Shown in pieces: positions 54,470 to 64,000 of a stretch of DNA of 64,000 bases. Position numbers and translations under genes: made by a program. The DNA is from Periplaneta americana (taxonomy: Eukaryota; Arthropoda; Insecta; Blattodea; Blattidae), in assembly GCF_040183065.1 (NCBI RefSeq), contig NC_091131.1:16184800-16248799 (forward strand), given 5' to 3'. The first letter of the stretch is position 1, and each line of letters starts with the position of its first letter. Below the pieces are notes generated by a model, which worked only from the letters and a program-made list of their open reading frames with translations, ran no database searches and was not told the DNA's origin.

Positions 54470-55320
54470 ATTAGGATTATTTCGTGAATAAAATAAAAAT
54501 ATATATATAATATATCCCTAAAATTCGATCACAAAATGTTAATAACTGTTTATTAACGAATACTTAACCTATTCAGACATTGTGAAGTTGAAATACTCGT
54601 AGATGAATATCGATTACTGCAATAAAGAAATTCGATGTTATTATTCAGTAATGCCAATTGCGAAATACAGGTTTAACAATGTTAATTACATGTACTGCAC
54701 TTTCCTCTTATTATTATAACATAAATACATTTTCATTATCTGCTGAAATCATAATTTAATTTAACAGTAACAGTGGGGACAGCAATATACCAATGCTTAT
54801 GAATTCACAGCGAGACATGTTGCTACAAAGTGAAGCCATCTCTGTATAGATAGGCCTAATTAAAACACAAATTTTATTACGCCATACGGAAGGCAGTTTG
54901 ATCAAAGACATTATTACTATGCAAGGTCTTTGGGTTTGATATGCGATGATGTTACATAAAATTGAACGTCTATTAATTGTTTAATTTCAATACAAATGTT
55001 ATAGGCTACAATTTTATAGATTATGTTACCTGTGGAAGCAGGACCAACGTCAGCTGTGTCTTATTTCGACCGTTACTTACAATGAGTGCTACACGAAAGC
55101 ATTTTTTATAGCTCGACAAACTCATAATCGTTGTAATGTGTAACGGAACTAAAGCTGCATCTACACAGTTCAATATTCCAATCGAGTATGCGTGCAATCT
55201 GGGAAGAATATTGAAAGAATCGAGTTTAAAAGGTACGTTCAATTAAGATGCATGAACATTTTGTGTCTACATGGTGCGCCGTTTTGAACGTCGTCGTCAC
55301 AGCATAAATATATTAATTAA
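54470..55320. other. No gene; part of a possible MITE around a LINE
   Basis: AT-rich. CTGCATCTACACAGTT at 55152 has an inverse partner near 56690-56712 (GTGTAGTTGCATCTTAA), suggesting that the LINE at 55334 entered an older inverted-repeat element. Confidence 0.45.
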
Positions 55321-55333
55321 TATTAAATATCAA

Positions 55334-56650
55334 AACAGAATATATCTGACTGCCACTTTACCGGAAGAATGGAAAAATAGTGTAATTATTCCCATATATA
55401 AAACAGGAGATAAACAGAATGTTGAAAACTATAGAGGGATTAGTATCCTCAACACATGTTATAAGATATTTAGTAGGATTTTAAATGAAAAATTAAAAAA
55501 ACATGCTGAAACTTTCCTTCTGGAGTGTCAAAATGGCTTTAGAAAAGGAAGATCATGTGTAGATCCATTATTTAGTATTAAACTATTGTTGGAAAAAAGA
55601 AGAGAATTTAATTTAGAAACCCATATAGCTTTTATTGATTTTGTGAAAGCTTTTGATAAAGTCCGAAGAGACCTTTTATTCGACATATTACAAGAAAAAA
55701 ATATTCCAAATTTGCTATTCCAAAATATAATAGAAATCTACACGGACAGCAAAATAAGTGTCAAAATAAATAACTGTATATCCGAAAGAAAATTAGTTAA
55801 TAATGGAGTTCGACAAGGTTGTCCACTATCACCAACTTTATTTAATATTTATATAAATGAAATTATTTTAAAATGGAACCAAATCTACACATCAGGAATC
55901 AAAATAACCAGTGCTCTAACATTAAATACCTTACTCTATGCCGATGATCAAGTCATAATTTCCAATTCAGAGGATAATTTACAAAGAGGATTGTATACAT
56001 TAAATGAAATATTAAAAGATTTTGGGATGGAAATTTCAGCACAAAAATCAAAAGTAATGGCATTTTTAGGACAAGACCCAGTGAGAAGTAAGATAATACA
56101 CAATAACCAATGCCTCGAACAAGTGCAAAATTTCAATTATCTGGGTTGTGAAATATCTTATCAAAATGAAAAAGATGTGAACAAGAAAATTACCAAATTT
56201 ACACAAATTCTAGGAATAATAAACAATACATTAAAAGCTAAATTAGTACAAAAATCTACAAGAATAAAAATATATAATACACTAGCATTACCCACCCTTC
56301 TATACGGAAGCGAGATTTGGACATTAAAGAAAAAAGACATGAACAGAATCAAAGCAACGGAAATGAAATTTTTCAGGAGAACAGCAGGATATACTCTTTT
56401 AGACCGAAAAAGGAATGAAGAAATTTTAGAACAATTAGAAGTAGAGTCAGTAGAAGAAAAAATCACCAGATACAAATTCAATTGGCTAGATCATGTAAGA
56501 AGAATGGAAAATTCAAGAATCCCAAAAATTATGATGCAATATAAACCTAGAGGACATCGTCGACCAGGAAGACCGTTAAGAAGACTGCTAGATGGGGCCG
56601 AAACAGGTCTACAGAGGCCTAATTCGTGAAGGATGATGATGATGATGATG
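55334..56650 (+). mobile_element. RTE-like LINE with 9-bp target duplication, long open frame
   Basis: AAATATCAA borders both sides (55325-55333, 56651-56659). The open frame to 56629 covers most of the reverse transcriptase: LPEEWKNSVIIPIYKTGDKQ, NYRGISILN, FIDFVKAFDKVRRDLLFDIL with the first Asp, GVRQGCPLSPTLFNIYINEI, LLYADDQVIISNSEDN with the YADD, then GSEIWTLKKKDMNRIKATEM and HVRRMENSRIPKI. The end is GRPLRRLLDGAETGL and then a GAT repeat tail. The N-terminal endonuclease is missing. No stops. Confidence 0.93.
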
Positions 56651-56659
56651 AAATATCAA

Positions 56660-57318
56660 TCTTGAATTCATTGCTTTAAAGTTGAAAGAAAAGTTTAACC
56701 GTGTAGTTGCATCTTAATGTATTCATGATCATCAATTTACAGGGAAACAGTTGGGGACAACGACTAAACAAAAGAACGACCATGCGATAAATTGATAGCG
56801 ATAAATCTAGCTGCAAAAATTATCGCAAAGTCTGACTGTGATTGGTTGGAATTCAAAATTGCATTACACTTCATTGGTCGAAAATGGAATGACGTCATAT
56901 AACGAGATAGTCATGTTAATTGACGTAGTAGACTAAACAATTTCTATCTTTTCTTATAGAGAGTGATTCACAAATAATTACTCTCGCTTTAGGAATCTGT
57001 TCTCTAGGAAATTTTGAGCAAAAAATGTCCTATTAACATGGATCCGATTATCATTAGTTTGAAAGCTATTCGTAAAAACCCGAACATCATACTGTGAATC
57101 AGGTTTTGGAGTGCATCGCAATGGAAACGTTGGAATGTAAATTAAACGGAGGGTTGCACTGTGACGTGAAGTACGGGGTAGAAGAGGAAGATTATCAGCT
57201 GCGCTTATCAGGGACAGCCGTGACGAGGTACGGAATGCTACGCGCGCCATTCACATCTGTGCGACCAAGTGCATTCAAGTGGGAGGTGAGATATTTGAAA
57301 ATCTACTTCCAAACTGAT
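56660..57318. mobile_element. Relic of the 58281 MITE family
   Basis: From about 56958, AGAGAGTGATTCACAAATAA and TTTTGAGCAAAAAATGTCCT resemble CAGGGTGATTCACGAGGATT and the following TGAGCAAA of the element at 58281. A 105-codon frame (57094-57411) crosses it without a known family. Truncated by the LINE at 57319. Confidence 0.5.
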
Positions 57319-58066
57319 GTGCCGGTGCAGGTGTTACGTGCTGTCTCTTCTCACTTTATAGATCTCTTGGATATGGAACAACAAGTTTTGATGGAGAAAT
57401 CGTTGCAATAAATGAAAGTCTCAGGAATCTTCTATTTCACATCAATAAATTTAGGAATGCAGTTATATTGTCAGACTCCAAAGCAGCTTTTCTATCAATA
57501 GTCTCTAAACACACACCTTCATCTCAAACAGCAGAAATAACTAAAATGCTCTCTCAATTAATATCACTCAATAAAAGAATTGTATTCCAATGGATACCAT
57601 CCCATTGTGGAATCCTGGGAAACGAGAATGCGGATGCTTTAGCAAAGAAGGGCAGCACTGCTATTTACAGACCTGTTACTAAATCTACATATTACTCTGT
57701 GAAAAGATTTATTAAATCTACATACTTAGACTTCAACAAACAAAATTTGATAATACAATCTCAAGGAAAAAATGGAACTCTCTGGATCATAATCCACAGT
57801 TAATTCCCGATTTACCACGAAAATCGTCTGTAGCTGCATTTAGATTGGCAACAGACCATGATTGTTTTGCCAAACACCTGCATAGAATTGGAATATATCA
57901 GCCCCCTAACTGCCCATTATGCAACTCAAACCAAGAAATGGATTCGGAACACCTCAAAATCTGTGCTTCAGTGGCTGACAATAATAATATTTTTGAAAAA
58001 TATTGGAGTGCAAGTGGTCAAATGACTTTATTGTTAAACGTCTGGCATTAGAAAAGAACAACAACA
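57319..58066 (+). mobile_element. LINE with RNase H domain, second copy
   Basis: Same family as 33127-34097, here on the plus strand. RNase H text: LSDSKAAFLSIVSKHTPSSQ and RIVFQWIPSHCGILGNENAD then ALAKKG, with the C-terminal NCPLCNSNQEMDSEHLKICA. A frameshift near 57775 splits the frame; the earlier GAGAGV block and SFDGEIVAI lie in other frames. The tail is AACAACAACA. 5'-truncated. Confidence 0.85.
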
Positions 58067-58069
58067 TAT

Positions 58070-58280
58070 TTAGTAGGCATTTTGAATTAATATGTATGTG
58101 TATTTTAAGTGAATAATTCTTAGTTCAGCTCAAAACCACTGCTACTTCCGTAGGATTCAATCAGCTGTAATTCTGTAACGATTGATAATCGTATTCATGT
58201 CCATATGACATTTTATGTTCTAAATGGCCCATGGAACTGATTCCAAAGCGCGGATCATTAGTCGCGAATCGTCCTGTATA
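58070..58280. other. Unassigned spacer
   Basis: No features. Confidence 0.4.
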
Positions 58281-59325
58281 CAGGGTGATTCACGAGGATT
58301 TACCGTCACTTACGGAACTTATTTCCGAAGACATTCTGAGCAAAGAGTCATACAAACATGTGTCCTAATCTCAATATTTTCAAAATTACATTAATTTGAA
58401 TTTGTATGTAAAATATCTTTTTTCTTTAGTTTTAAGGGTAAAAGAATATTACAAATAGGAAATATTCAGAAGTATCATTTCTTTAATTGGGTAATATTCC
58501 GAAACTAAAAATGTGTTATCAGCTGCTTTGTAAAGATTTTGCTTCAGTTTTTAACTAAAAATGATATAATTCTTACGCACTTATCACAAAAATTGTTACA
58601 AATCATACAACTTTAGGAACTTGATTCTTTACACAAATCACACTTTCAGGAATAACTCCCTGTAAAGTTAATTTGAAAATTGTCTAAATTAACTTTACAG
58701 GGAGTTATTCCTGAAAGTTTGATTTGCATAATACAGTCACTGTACGTAACAGAAAACCACAATTTAAGTCACACAGAGTTAGTGTGCACTCAATGTTGGT
58801 TGCTTGACGGTTGTCAGCCCACTTTGAGGTCTGTGGATATAGAGGGAAAAATTGGATCGGTTTCGGGTAGAGTTCCCTGGTAGCTCAGTTGGGAGAGCGT
58901 TGGTACGTTTAACCAAAGGTCCCGGGTTCGATACCCGGCCCCGGAACAGTTGATTCTTTACAGTTTAATTACACATCCTAATGTACAGTCTTGAAGAATT
59001 TACAAGAGCGGCGTGATTTGTAAAAATCGTTGTGATAAATGCATAAGAAAATGTAATTTTGGAATTAAAAATCGAAAACAAAATCTGTACGAAGCAACTA
59101 TGGTATTCGCAACACATTTTTAGCATCAGAATATTAGCTAATTAAAAAAATGATACTCTTGAACAGTTCATTCTTTATCTCTAATGTTCTTTTACCTTTA
59201 AAACTCAAGAATAATGGTAGTTTACAAACAATTTCAAATTAGTGTAACTCTGAAAATATTGACATTTTTTGCTCACAATGTCTTCGGAAATAAGCTCCGT
59301 AAGGGGAAAATTATTGTAATGTTTA
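58281..59325. mobile_element. Fold-back element with diverged arms and a tRNA-like centre
   Basis: The left arm begins CAGGGTGATTCACGAGGATT. The right arm read inward has CTTACGGAGCTTATTTCCGA and TCTTATGCATTTATCACAAC, both with left-arm matches, over some 450 bases. A tighter hairpin lies at 58646-58706 (AATAACTCCCTGTAAAGTTA). A tRNA-like stretch (58874-58946) lies near the centre. Confidence 0.7.
58874..58946 (+). ncRNA. tRNA-like sequence (anticodon position GTT)
   Basis: A-box TAGCTCAGTTGG and B-box GGTTCGATACC are perfect or nearly so. The T stem CCGGG/CCCGG and anticodon stem TTGGT/ACCAA pair fully. The acceptor stem has two mismatches (TCCCTGG with CCCCGGA). The loop ACGTTTA has C at the usual T position before GTT. 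It could be a decayed Asn tRNA, but sitting in a transposon it is more likely a SINE head. Confidence 0.55.
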
Positions 59326-59329
59326 TATC

Positions 59330-60110
59330 TCAGCCTGTCCGTGGAAACTGGAAATTCCAATGAAAAAGTCTTTTTCAGAAATATTTGTTTATTATTAGTC
59401 TAAGACATAGACAGATAAGGCTCTAAAATTAAATATTCTAATGTTTTATTTTCAAAATGAAAATATTTTACAAGGGCATTGAATCCAAGTGGTCTTGGCT
59501 GGGTATTGTTTTGTTTCCATGAAGTTTGCAACACTTACTCATAGATAGATCAGCTGTTAATCTGTGTTTTTCAAGGACCTATTGTTGAAAAAAAATTGAG
59601 GCTCTCCACTGTTAATTCCAGAGCTCCAGGATCGAGAAAGTTTTTACTCTGTTTTTATTTCTAGTACTTTGGGTTAATAACAATTAATCTTACAATTCAA
59701 GTGAATATCTTGACTTAGAAATGTCACAGTTGTTTCGAAACTGGGAAAATGAAGACATTAACTCCTCTGTAACATCCGTGACGTGAAAGAAATAATTATA
59801 AAATATTTACCGATTTTCTTGTGTGAACTAATTGGATGCCATGATAATTACAAAGCTTTCACATGAACACTATGAGAATGCATCTCTTTTTGCTTGAGGC
59901 AGAAACCAGAGTTTTAACACTTTTTGTTAACAAGGTGTGAAGTAAGTTCACAAATCTTGTAACATCAATCACATGCAGATATAGTATATTGCAGATATAG
60001 ATATAGTATATGATTCATACTATATATTGCAAAGACACAATCGTCACAAATCTGTCACAGCCTTCACATAAATTTAAAAAAATATTCAGTACACAAGGTA
60101 GAGGATCATA
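59330..60110. other. No gene seen
   Basis: AT-rich. Nothing supported. Confidence 0.4.
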
Positions 60111-60112
60111 CC

Positions 60113-60113
60113 T

Positions 60114-60156
<43 letters not shown>

Positions 60157-60601
60157 TTATTTATTTATTTATTCATTCATTTATTTATTTAATTATTTAT
60201 TTAGTTACTTATATATTACTTATTTCTTACGTACGTATTTATTTAGTTACTTATTTATTTATTTATTCATTTATTTATTCATTTATTCATTGATTTACTT
60301 ATTTATTTAGTTACTTATATATTACTTACTTATTTCTTACGTACGTATTTATTTAGTTACTTATTTACTTATTTATTCATTTATTCATTTACTTATTTAT
60401 TTAGTTACTTATATATTAATTACTTATTTATTACTTACGTATTTATTTAGTTACTTATTTATTTAGTTATTTACTTATTTATTTAATCATTTATTTATTT
60501 ACTTATTTATTTATTTACTTATTCATTTATTTACTTATTTATTTATTTACTTATACATTTATTCATTTATTTACTTATTTATTTAGTTACTTATTTATTA
60601 C
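60113..60601. repeat. TTTA tetranucleotide tract, left half
   Basis: ATTT, ACTT and CATT units. It is split by the hAT element and continues at 63430. Confidence 0.95.
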
Positions 60602-63429
60602 CAGACATCGGATTCTAGGGCAAATGCCTATTTTGTTTCTTTAGGAGAAAAGTAAAAATAATTATTAATATTTGTGTTTCATGGAAATTGAAAGGTATTC
60701 AAAGAGTTTTATAGTGCCCTAAAATGCCCTAAAACGGTTATTAGAGCCTAATTTGTTAATATTCGCCTAAAAATGCCTAACTCACTGTAAAGTTTCGCAT
60801 TTTACTCTTACTTTTTATAATTTATACATGCATTCACTGTGAAATTTAAGGCATTTAAAAAGTGGAAAGTTTGCTTCACACCGGCCATGAAACCATTGAT
60901 AAAGGAAACAAAATGTTTTGAATCTCACGACACTCGCAATAGATTTCACCGAATTTAACATGTTTGGAGGCATAAATGCCGACAAAGAACCAACCTTAGT
61001 TTTGAAGCAGGCAACAATCACAACATGTGCTGCTACCGATTCAGAGATATACTATACTATAAAAATGACTGTTTTCGGTCTGAAACCGATTAGCTGTACT
61101 GCCCTTCAGAGTGTCATAAAATCACAATTTTTGGAGAAAGAGTGTTTTTGAAATATTTATGAAAAGTCGTAAAACTGCGAATTAGTAGGGTAAACCGTTA
61201 CAAAATATTTAAAAGAATGGCCCTCCTAGTGTTAACACTACCAGGAAATGCAACAATAAGTGGAACTTTGTATTTTTGTCCAATTGAATCTCAATAACAA
61301 CGGTTCATTTGAATGCTCGTTAACAGTTGATCTTTCCCTCACCTTATTTGTGTTGAGACGTTTTGAGCGGTAGGACGTTTTCCTGTGAAGTTTAACGCGA
61401 TAATGCCGAAAAATATAAGTGCAAAATCTACATTGATCCGGCAATGGCTAACAGAATATTCAGAATTCACTTATGATGGAAAAATAATATTCTGCAAGAT
61501 TTGTAGCAAACAGGTATGTAACAATAGTTGAAATATATAAATTCTATTAATTTTAATGAGTATGCCTATAATATTTATACATTGACTGAGCTATCCTGAT
61601 GTATAATTCTTTTTAAGACCACTACACTTTAACCTTTTAAATTCTGATAGTTAAAGTATTTGCAGGTCATTAAAATTTTGATTGTTCGAACCCACTAACT
61701 TTGTGATAGAAATACGGCAATACAACAATTAGGATTTTATTTTAATTCAGTTTACTTTACATTTTTAGATTTCGCAAGAAAAGAAGTGCCACCTAAAGCA
61801 GCATGTGCAAGGAGCGGCTCATAAGGCTAAAGCTCAGCAGAAAAATCAACTGCAACAAACTTTACTAACACAGCCTACTTCATCCAATCTCAGCAGCAAT
61901 TTCTATGCTGATTTAACCAGAGCGTTTGTTGCATTCCCTGGAATGCAATTGAAAATCCGGTTTTAAGAGAGTTTTTACAAAAATACTGCAAACAAAATAT
62001 CCCATCTGAGTCGACCCTAAGAAAAAATTACTTAGACAGAATATACAATGAAACTTTAGCTTCCATTCGGGAGGATATAGGTGATTCTTACATATGGGTC
62101 TCTGTGGATGAAACCTCAGATCCTATGAATAGGTATATAGCAAATATGGTAGTAAGAAAGCTTAGTCCTGATGGACCTTCGATTCCACACCTCGTATGTG
62201 TTAAGGAACTTTCGAAAGTGAATAGCCAAGCCATTGCTTATTTTGTAAATAAAAGCCTACAGTCTTTATACTCAGGTAATATAGACGATTCTAAAGTTCT
62301 GTTGTTTTGTACTAATGCTGCCTCATACATGGTTGCTGCAGCTCCACTTCTTAAAACATTTTATCCTAACCTCACGCATGTAACCTGTCTAGCACATGGC
62401 CTTCACAGGGTTTCTGAAACAATCCGGAATGAATTTCCTCTTGTCAATTCATTTATTTCTAACACAAAAAATGTTTTTGTAAAGCCCCATCCAGGATTTC
62501 AATATTCAGAGAGAACTTTCCAGATATCCCACTCCCACCTCAGCCGGTTGTTACACGATGGAGAACCTGGATTCAGTCAGTGGTGTATTATTCTAAGTAT
62601 TTTAAAGAAGTGGTCACAGTTATTGATAAATTACCTGAAGCTGATAGTGCAGCGTGTGTGAAAGCAGTGAAAGATTGTCTGAATGACTCACGAGTGAAAA
62701 ACGATATTGCCTACATAACATCAAACTTTTCTTTCATACAATTAGAACGTGAAAAACAATCTCTTTATAGCCAAATAGCAATAGTAAAGGAAGCTCAAGT
62801 GAACATACATTCTGCTTTGGGCGAAACTGGGAAAAAAGTTAAAAATAAGTGGGACAACGTATTAAATAAGAATGTAGGATTTTCATTGTTGGAAAAAGTA
62901 TCAAGAGTGATATCGGGGGAAAGTGTAAATGTTCCAGTAAGTATTGATGTTTCTATTGTACCTAATTTAAAATTTGCGCCTCTCACATCAGTTTCGGTTG
63001 AAAGAAGTTTTTCTGCTTTCAAAATGATTCTCAGTGACAAAAGGCAAAGGTTAACTGTGGAGAATTTAAAAAAAATTCTGGTGGTGTACTGTGCAGATAA
63101 TTATAATAAAGTCTGAGCATGGAACTGAATTTCAATAACTTAAAATGAGTAATCTTGATATCAATAATCATTATTTCATTAGTTTCAATATATTAAATTT
63201 GTGCAGCTCTGTTTATAAATATAATAAAGTATTCTTTTTTAATGTTTAAACATACTTTTTTGTGCGTATTTTAGTGTATAACTAAAAATTTCAGTGAAGG
63301 AAATAAGTATGACACCTTGATGTGCCTAAAATGCCTATTTTCATTAAAATAGAGCCTAATTTTACAAATTTTGAGCTTATTTTAGGCGCCTAAAACTGCA
63401 ATTTTTAGTGCCTAAAAATCCGATGTGTA
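60602..63429 (+). mobile_element. hAT element with intron-bearing transposase, inserted in a TTTA tract
   Basis: The left end is CAGACATCGGATTCTAGGGC and the right end, read inward, is TACACATCGGATTTTTAGGC. TTTATTAC (60594-60601 and 63430-63437) is the 8-bp duplication. Near both ends the word GCCTAAAA and its inverse are repeated several times (60705-60785 and 63320-63420), likely transposase binding sites. The transposase has two frame breaks, so this copy is dead but recent in outline. Confidence 0.88.
61403..63116 (+). pseudogene. hAT transposase with BED-type finger, two frameshifts
   Basis: Exon 1 (61403-61513, MPKNISAKSTLIRQW...FCKICSKQ) ends before GTATGT. Exon 2 begins at 61769 after ATTTTTAG (ISQEKKCHLKQHVQGAAHKA); together they form the C-x-x-C...H...H finger seen in CGGBP1-like hAT proteins. 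Frame break 1 is near 61937 before IPWNAIENPVLREFLQKY. Then the DUF659-like block SYIWVSVDETSDPMNRYIAN and LTHVTCLAHGLHRVSETIR are intact. Break 2, a one-base loss in AAAG near 62482, precedes APSRISIFRENFPDIPLPPQ. The last frame ends TSVSVERSFSAFKMILSDKR, the hAT dimerisation domain, and the stop at 63116. About 570 residues originally. Confidence 0.88.
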
Positions 63430-63437
63430 TTTATTAC

Positions 63438-63790
63438 TTACTTATTTATTACTTATTTATCTAGTTACTTATTTATTTATTTACTTATTTATTTATTTAT
63501 TTACTTACTTATTTATTTATTTACTTATTTATTTATTTATTCATTTATTTATCTATTCGTCCAATCTCTCACTGTCACTCACTAATTGATTTAATTATTT
63601 ATTTATTATTATCTTTATTTATTTTTTATTCATTCATTTACTCACTCAGTCATTAATTTATGTATTTATTTATTTATTCATTAATTCATACATTAATTAT
63701 TCTTTCATTCATTCACTCACTTATTCATTGATTTATGTATTTATTTATTTACTTATTTTATTTATTTATTTATTTATTTATTTTATTTAT
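63438..63790. repeat. TTTA tetranucleotide tract, right half
   Basis: Continuation of the tract before the hAT insertion, with more CATT and non-repeat interruptions. Confidence 0.93.
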
Positions 63791-63814
63791 CATTAATTTT
63801 TATCATAATATTTA

Positions 63815-64000
63815 TCAGCAAGTGAACAGCTTCAAACTCTTGGGGTGTACTATAAGCAGTAACATGAGCTGCAGCCAGGAAGTCAAAAGGAGGATAGCGA
63901 TGGCAAAGAAAGCTTTTAATAGAAAAAAGAAGCATCTTCTGCGCACCTCTGGAGAAATAACTAAGGAAGAGACTAATGAAGTGCTTTGTGTAGAGTGTAG
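63815..64000 (+). mobile_element. RTE-like LINE (third family), cut by window edge
   Basis: The frame VNSFKLLGCTISSNMSCSQE then VKRRIAMAKKAFNR is the thumb region of an RTE-like ORF. A frameshift follows, after which the next frame continues the family (RSIFCAPLEK). The tail of the same family occurs at 36700-36840. It continues past 64000. Confidence 0.75.

Noticed and set aside
57094-57411. 105-codon frame between a MITE relic and a LINE
   Set aside because: Its second half is the LINE in a wrong frame and the first half has no family match.
58874-58946. Functional Asn tRNA gene
   Set aside because: Two acceptor-stem mismatches, C at the invariant T of the anticodon loop, and location in a fold-back element.

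Overview
The window reads as a piece of a large, AT-rich, repeat-laden insect nuclear genome. Split genes with GT-AG introns, tRNA-headed SINEs, non-LTR retrotransposons, TA-, TTAA- and 8-bp-duplication DNA transposons, Helitrons and long microsatellites fill nearly all of it. The combination of an RTE-like LINE with a (GTAA)n tail and the SINE families present suggests a cockroach or termite (Blattodea); this comes from recognising the families, not from a search.

Only one gene looks like a host gene. On the minus strand, four phase-compatible exons (54361-54032, 49132-48982, 38448-38255, 35572-35352) encode the last 297 residues of a single-pass membrane protein: two immunoglobulin domains, each with four cysteines in the same arrangement, a Thr-Glu repeat stalk, one membrane helix and a short tail. 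The 5' part lies beyond position 64000. Its introns hold several LINEs, a 24-bp minisatellite, a block of 20-bp arrays about 3.3 kb long and an inverted tRNA-headed SINE.

Region by region: 0-5 kb carries a Tc1/mariner-type element with a 12-copy 44-bp repeat, then a degraded hAT element with a perfect 8-bp target duplication that is itself split by a MITE. 5-11 kb holds MITEs, a fold-back element and a LINE fragment. 11.6-15.1 kb is a nearly intact PIF/Harbinger transposon whose transposase and MADF/BESS genes are interleaved on opposite strands. 15-22 kb has a 550-bp tetranucleotide tract, a mariner relic and two opposed Helitrons. 22-35 kb holds LINE and SINE copies, MITEs and a hAT zinc-finger relic. 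35-54 kb is the Ig gene and its introns. 55-64 kb has a long RTE-like LINE, a LINE with RNase H, a fold-back MITE with a tRNA-like centre, and a second hAT element inserted in a TTTA repeat tract.

The best candidate for something new is the Harbinger element: its transposase exon 2 lies inside the MADF gene's intron and the MADF exon 2 lies inside the transposase intron, on opposite strands. Second is the four-cysteine Ig membrane protein, and third is a 1.4-kb, 20-bp satellite of about 70 units with no length change. Most open frames elsewhere are transposon debris or translated simple repeats and are not called as genes.
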